In this document: piece after piece, positions 61,203 to 64,000 of the stretch
How positions within the stretch are numbered: the first letter of the stretch is position 1
Layout of the letters: each line of letters starts with the position of its first letter
Assembly: GCF_900109055.1 (NCBI RefSeq)
Contig: NZ_FOIV01000002.1
Location: 434,001 to 498,000, forward strand
Length of the DNA: 64,000 bases
Source: Prevotella sp. khp7
Lineage (GTDB): Bacteria; Bacteroidota; Bacteroidia; Bacteroidales; Bacteroidaceae
Direction: 5' to 3'
Program-made: the position numbers and the translations under genes
The notes under the pieces: model-generated
The model's database searches: none
What the model saw: the letters and a program-made list of their open reading frames with translations, nothing else
Told to the model about the DNA's origin: nothing

Positions 61203-62974
61203 AGACTAATGTATGTATCTGTGGTGGCGGCAATTTAGGCCATGTGGTGACGGGATTTCTCGCTGCCCATGATAATTGTGAGGTTTCATTGCTAACGCGC
61301 CATCCTGAGCGCTGGCAGAAACAACTGTCTATCAATACTCCCGAAGGAATACATTTGCAAGGTTCTGTCAGTCATATAAGTGCAAATCCTGCAGAGGTGA
61401 TTCCTGAGGCCGATATCGTGCTGCTCTGTCTTCCTGGTTTCTCCATCCGCGAGGAACTACAATTGATTTGTCCATTCCTTAGCACAAAGACTGCTGTGGG
61501 CTCCATTGTCAGCAGTACAGGTTTCTTTTTTGAGGCAAAGGCGATTCTTCCTGCTAAGACCCCGTTGTTTGGCTTTCAACGCGTGCCATTCATAGCACGA
61601 ACCACAGAGTATGGACGCTCTGCAACCTTGTTGGGCTATAAACCAACGTTACATGTGGCCATCGAGCAGACGGAGGAGAAAGAATCTCTTCGTGCTCTGA
61701 TAGAGCAACTACTATCTACACCGACGGTGCTGATGGAGAGCTTTTATGAAGTGAGCCTTACAAACAGCAATCCCATTCTGCATCCTTCACGTCTTTACAC
61801 TATGTGGAAGGACTGGCATGAGGGCGTAATTTATCCAGAACCCTCCTTATTCTATGAGGAATGGACTGATGAAGCCTCGCAACTGCTCATCGATATGGAT
61901 CGCGAGTTCTTTAAGTTATTGGACGTACTACCTGTTCGTAAAGGCAGCATCCCCACTATTCTCGACTACTATGAGAGTACCGATGCCCCTTCCCTTACTC
62001 GAAAGTTACAATCTATCGAAGCCTTCAAGGGTATTCATTCGCCCATGAAGCAGGTTGAAGGAGGTTACATCCCCGATTTTGACAGTCGTTACTTCACGGA
62101 AGACTTCCCCTATGGATTGTATATCATTCAGAAGTTGGCTAGAGAATATCATATTAATACGCCCATCATCGATAAAGTGATGGCATGGGGGCTTCGTTCT
62201 CGTTTTAATCTCGAAGGCTCACTTTTACGTCGCCAGCAAATGCGGATGCTCGAGATATTGCTCGAGGTGGATAAGATATGCAAGAAACATCACATACGCT
62301 ATTGGCTTAGTAGTGGTACTTTGATTGGCGCCATGCGCCACAATGGATATATACCTTGGGATGATGATCTCGATATAGAGATGCTTCGTTCTGATTATGT
62401 GCGATTGATGGAGGTCCTGCCAAAAGAGTTGCCAAACTGGCTCGCTCTTCAGAATAGCGATACAGACCCTAATTATTTCTACTTTTATGCTAAGGTGCGC
62501 GATCGTCGTTCTCGCATGCTTGAACAGAACGGTTACGACCGCTTGTGGCAAGAGCAGGGCATCTACATCGATATCTTTCCAATGGAACAGCACCCCATCT
62601 GGCTTCATAAACTCACAGAGAAGACCGTGGGGCATATGTATAAGATATGGCGTACGAGTACTAATGATAAAAAGGCAATCCGTTCTGTACGTCGTATTTT
62701 TAATATAAATAATAAAGTTTTATTCCCGATTCTGCGCTTAATCTGTAAAATACTGCCAGGGAAAGTGATTACAAGTGGCATGGGGATTCCCTTCCATAAC
62801 CCTCGATATATAGATGAGATATTCCCACTTACTACCCATGAGTTCGAAGGTCATCAGTTGCCTGTTCCAGGTAATGCCGATGCCCATCTGCGTCATATCT
62901 TTGGTGACTATATGCAACTGCCAGATTTAAACAAACTAACACTTCATGTTGGAAAACTTGAATTCCTCGATTAA
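61199..62974 (+). CDS. Opine dehydrogenase-LicD phosphotransferase fusion
   Basis: This 591-residue two-domain protein begins with a Rossmann NAD(P) site, CGGGNLGHV (8-16), and continues as an octopine/nopaline-dehydrogenase-like enzyme (to about 340), with the conserved NPILHPSRLY region bearing the catalytic His. From about 350 a LicD domain follows: YWLSSGTLIGAMRHNGYIPWDDDLDIEM, with the metal-binding DDDLD at 388-392. Opine dehydrogenases condense an amine and a 2-oxo acid. LicD proteins move a phospho-amine from a CDP carrier to a glycan. The fusion suggests both act on the same small molecule. It overlaps the preceding gene by 4 nt and the acyltransferase start by up to 29 nt. Confidence 0.85.
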   Translation: MKTNVCICGGGNLGHVVTGFLAAHDNCEVSLLTRHPERWQKQLSINTPEGIHLQGSVSHISANPAEVIPEADIVLLCLPGFSIREELQLICPFLSTKTAVGSIVSSTGFFFEAKAILPAKTPLFGFQRVPFIARTTEYGRSATLLGYKPTLHVAIEQTEEKESLRALIEQLLSTPTVLMESFYEVSLTNSNPILHPSRLYTMWKDWHEGVIYPEPSLFYEEWTDEASQLLIDMDREFFKLLDVLPVRKGSIPTILDYYESTDAPSLTRKLQSIEAFKGIHSPMKQVEGGYIPDFDSRYFTEDFPYGLYIIQKLAREYHINTPIIDKVMAWGLRSRFNLEGSLLRRQQMRMLEILLEVDKICKKHHIRYWLSSGTLIGAMRHNGYIPWDDDLDIEMLRSDYVRLMEVLPKELPNWLALQNSDTDPNYFYFYAKVRDRRSRMLEQNGYDRLWQEQGIYIDIFPMEQHPIWLHKLTEKTVGHMYKIWRTSTNDKKAIRSVRRIFNINNKVLFPILRLICKILPGKVITSGMGIPFHNPRYIDEIFPLTTHEFEGHQLPVPGNADAHLRHIFGDYMQLPDLNKLTLHVGKLEFLD

Positions 62975-64000
62975 GAAGTCACGTATGGGGTGGCTCGATG
63001 CTCTGCGTGGCTTTACTATGCTACTTGTGGTTACCAACCATATAGCCCTTAAGTCGTTTGGCATGCAGATCCGTTGGTCAGCTGCCCTCCAGTTCTTCCT
63101 GCTCTTCCGTATGCCGTTGTTCTTCTTTATCAGCGGATTCTTAGCCTATAAAGCCAGTCGTGTATGGAACGGACAGACCCTTCGCGAACTATCCTGGAAG
63201 AAGTTCAAGGTGCAGATTATCCCTACAGTGGTGTTCTTCCTACTGTACTTAGCCATGATACCCAGCGAACCCTTCGCCAAGAGCTTTTCTGATGCGATGG
63301 CTTCATCGATGAAAGCTGGCTATTGGTTCACGCTGGTATTACTCTATATGTTGCTGACCTACTATGTCTTCTCGTACGCAGAGAGTAAGCTGCGCATCAA
63401 GTCGTGGATACCCATTACCCTACTTTTTGTTATTTCATTGGGTTTCTTCGAGACCTGTTATCTGCCTCGCTATTTCTCTTGGGCATTAGGACATAAGGGA
63501 CCTCAGAACGAGTTTCTCAACTATACCAGTTTAGTTGAGATGATGCGCTATTTTCCTTTTTTCCTCTTCGGAAATATCGTGCATCGTTATTGGGACAAGG
63601 CTCAACAACTGATGGATAGTAATTGGTTTTTTCCTATAATCACCATATTGGCTGTGGTTTGTACACTCGATGTCATTGTGTGGCACAATTTGCGACACGA
63701 ATGGACTTCTTTGCCACATACTTTGGCCATGTTTCTGTTGCTCTCTATGGTTTTTATGTTCTTCAGACACTATCAGGAGTTTTTCTCTGATAAGACAATG
63801 GTAGGTCGGAGTCTTCAGTTCATTGGTCGTCGGACGCTCGATATTTATCTGCTTCACTATTTCTTCCTGCCAAAGATGACAGCAGTAGGCGTCTATTTCC
63901 AGACCAATCGCCACAACTTTATACTCGATAGCACAGCATCGTTTGCGGTTGCCCTGATTGTTGTAGGCTTCTGCATCATTACCTCTCAATTGCTTCGTGT
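62946..64000 (+). CDS. Acyltransferase family 3 membrane protein (cut by window end)
   Basis: An open frame runs without a stop from the ATG at 62946 to the window edge (351 codons). An alternative ATG at 62985, 11 nt after the upstream stop, gives the usual start MGWLDALRGFTMLLVV. Multiple hydrophobic helices and the LRGF-NHIAL and RMPLFFFISGF motifs identify the acyltransferase 3 (OafA/NodX-type) family, which O-acetylates surface polysaccharides. It continues the decoration operon. The C-terminus is missing, so nothing is said of accessory domains. Confidence 0.85.
   Translation, partial: MLENLNSSIKKSRMGWLDALRGFTMLLVVTNHIALKSFGMQIRWSAALQFFLLFRMPLFFFISGFLAYKASRVWNGQTLRELSWKKFKVQIIPTVVFFLLYLAMIPSEPFAKSFSDAMASSMKAGYWFTLVLLYMLLTYYVFSYAESKLRIKSWIPITLLFVISLGFFETCYLPRYFSWALGHKGPQNEFLNYTSLVEMMRYFPFFLFGNIVHRYWDKAQQLMDSNWFFPIITILAVVCTLDVIVWHNLRHEWTSLPHTLAMFLLLSMVFMFFRHYQEFFSDKTMVGRSLQFIGRRTLDIYLLHYFFLPKMTAVGVYFQTNRHNFILDSTASFAVALIVVGFCIITSQLLR

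Overview
The window is chromosomal DNA of a Bacteroidales bacterium, most likely a gut or rumen Prevotella-type organism. The evidence is two SusC/SusD pairs, many SusD-like and LruC lipoproteins, S46 peptidase and GH92 enzymes, TAnnTTTG-type -7 promoter boxes, and start codons without convincing Shine-Dalgarno sequences. No rRNA, tRNA, CRISPR array, insertion sequence or prophage was recognised.

Region by region. 0-4 kb: two tandem LruC-type lipoproteins, each followed by a related terminator. 4-11.5 kb: a co-directional run of nucleoside-recognition (SpmA/SpmB-like) protein, oligosaccharide flippase, S46 dipeptidyl-peptidase and GH2 enzyme. 11.5-19.3 kb: housekeeping genes, namely a LOG phosphoribohydrolase, an exported flavodoxin with a DEAD-box helicase, a flavodiiron protein with a PfkB kinase, an M16 peptidase and a second PfkB kinase. 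19.4-25.4 kb: a small GH28-SusC-SusD locus, probably for pectin fragments, convergent with an outer-membrane beta-barrel protein. 27.85-28.72 kb: a noncoding block dense in TTAGGTG repeats and hairpins. It leads into a Type III restriction-modification pair (28.7-33.4 kb). 33.5-35.2 kb: queC and a geranylgeranyl-reductase-like flavoprotein.

35.4-58.3 kb is a large alpha-mannan or high-mannose-glycan utilisation locus. On the minus strand it runs surface lipoprotein, GH76, SusC, SusD, DUF3823 lipoprotein, DUF4965 glutaminase-like protein and GH92. On the plus strand, divergent to this, lie an unusual membrane-spanning Kelch/winged-helix regulator, a second GH92, and a histidine acid phosphatase fused to a third GH92. 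The expected flow is: GH76 cuts the backbone at the surface, SusC/D imports, and the GH92s trim side chains in the periplasm. The fused phosphatase suggests phosphorylated mannans.

58.3-64 kb holds a surface-glycan decoration cluster. It has a glycosyltransferase on the minus strand. On the plus strand are a nucleotidyltransferase/PLP-enzyme fusion, an opine-dehydrogenase/LicD fusion and an acyltransferase cut by the window end. Together these suggest a route to a CDP-activated, carboxyalkylated phospho-amine that LicD transfers onto a glycan. This cluster, the phosphatase-GH92 fusion, the Kelch regulator with its 11-bp direct repeats, and the structured region before the Type III system are the most interesting items.
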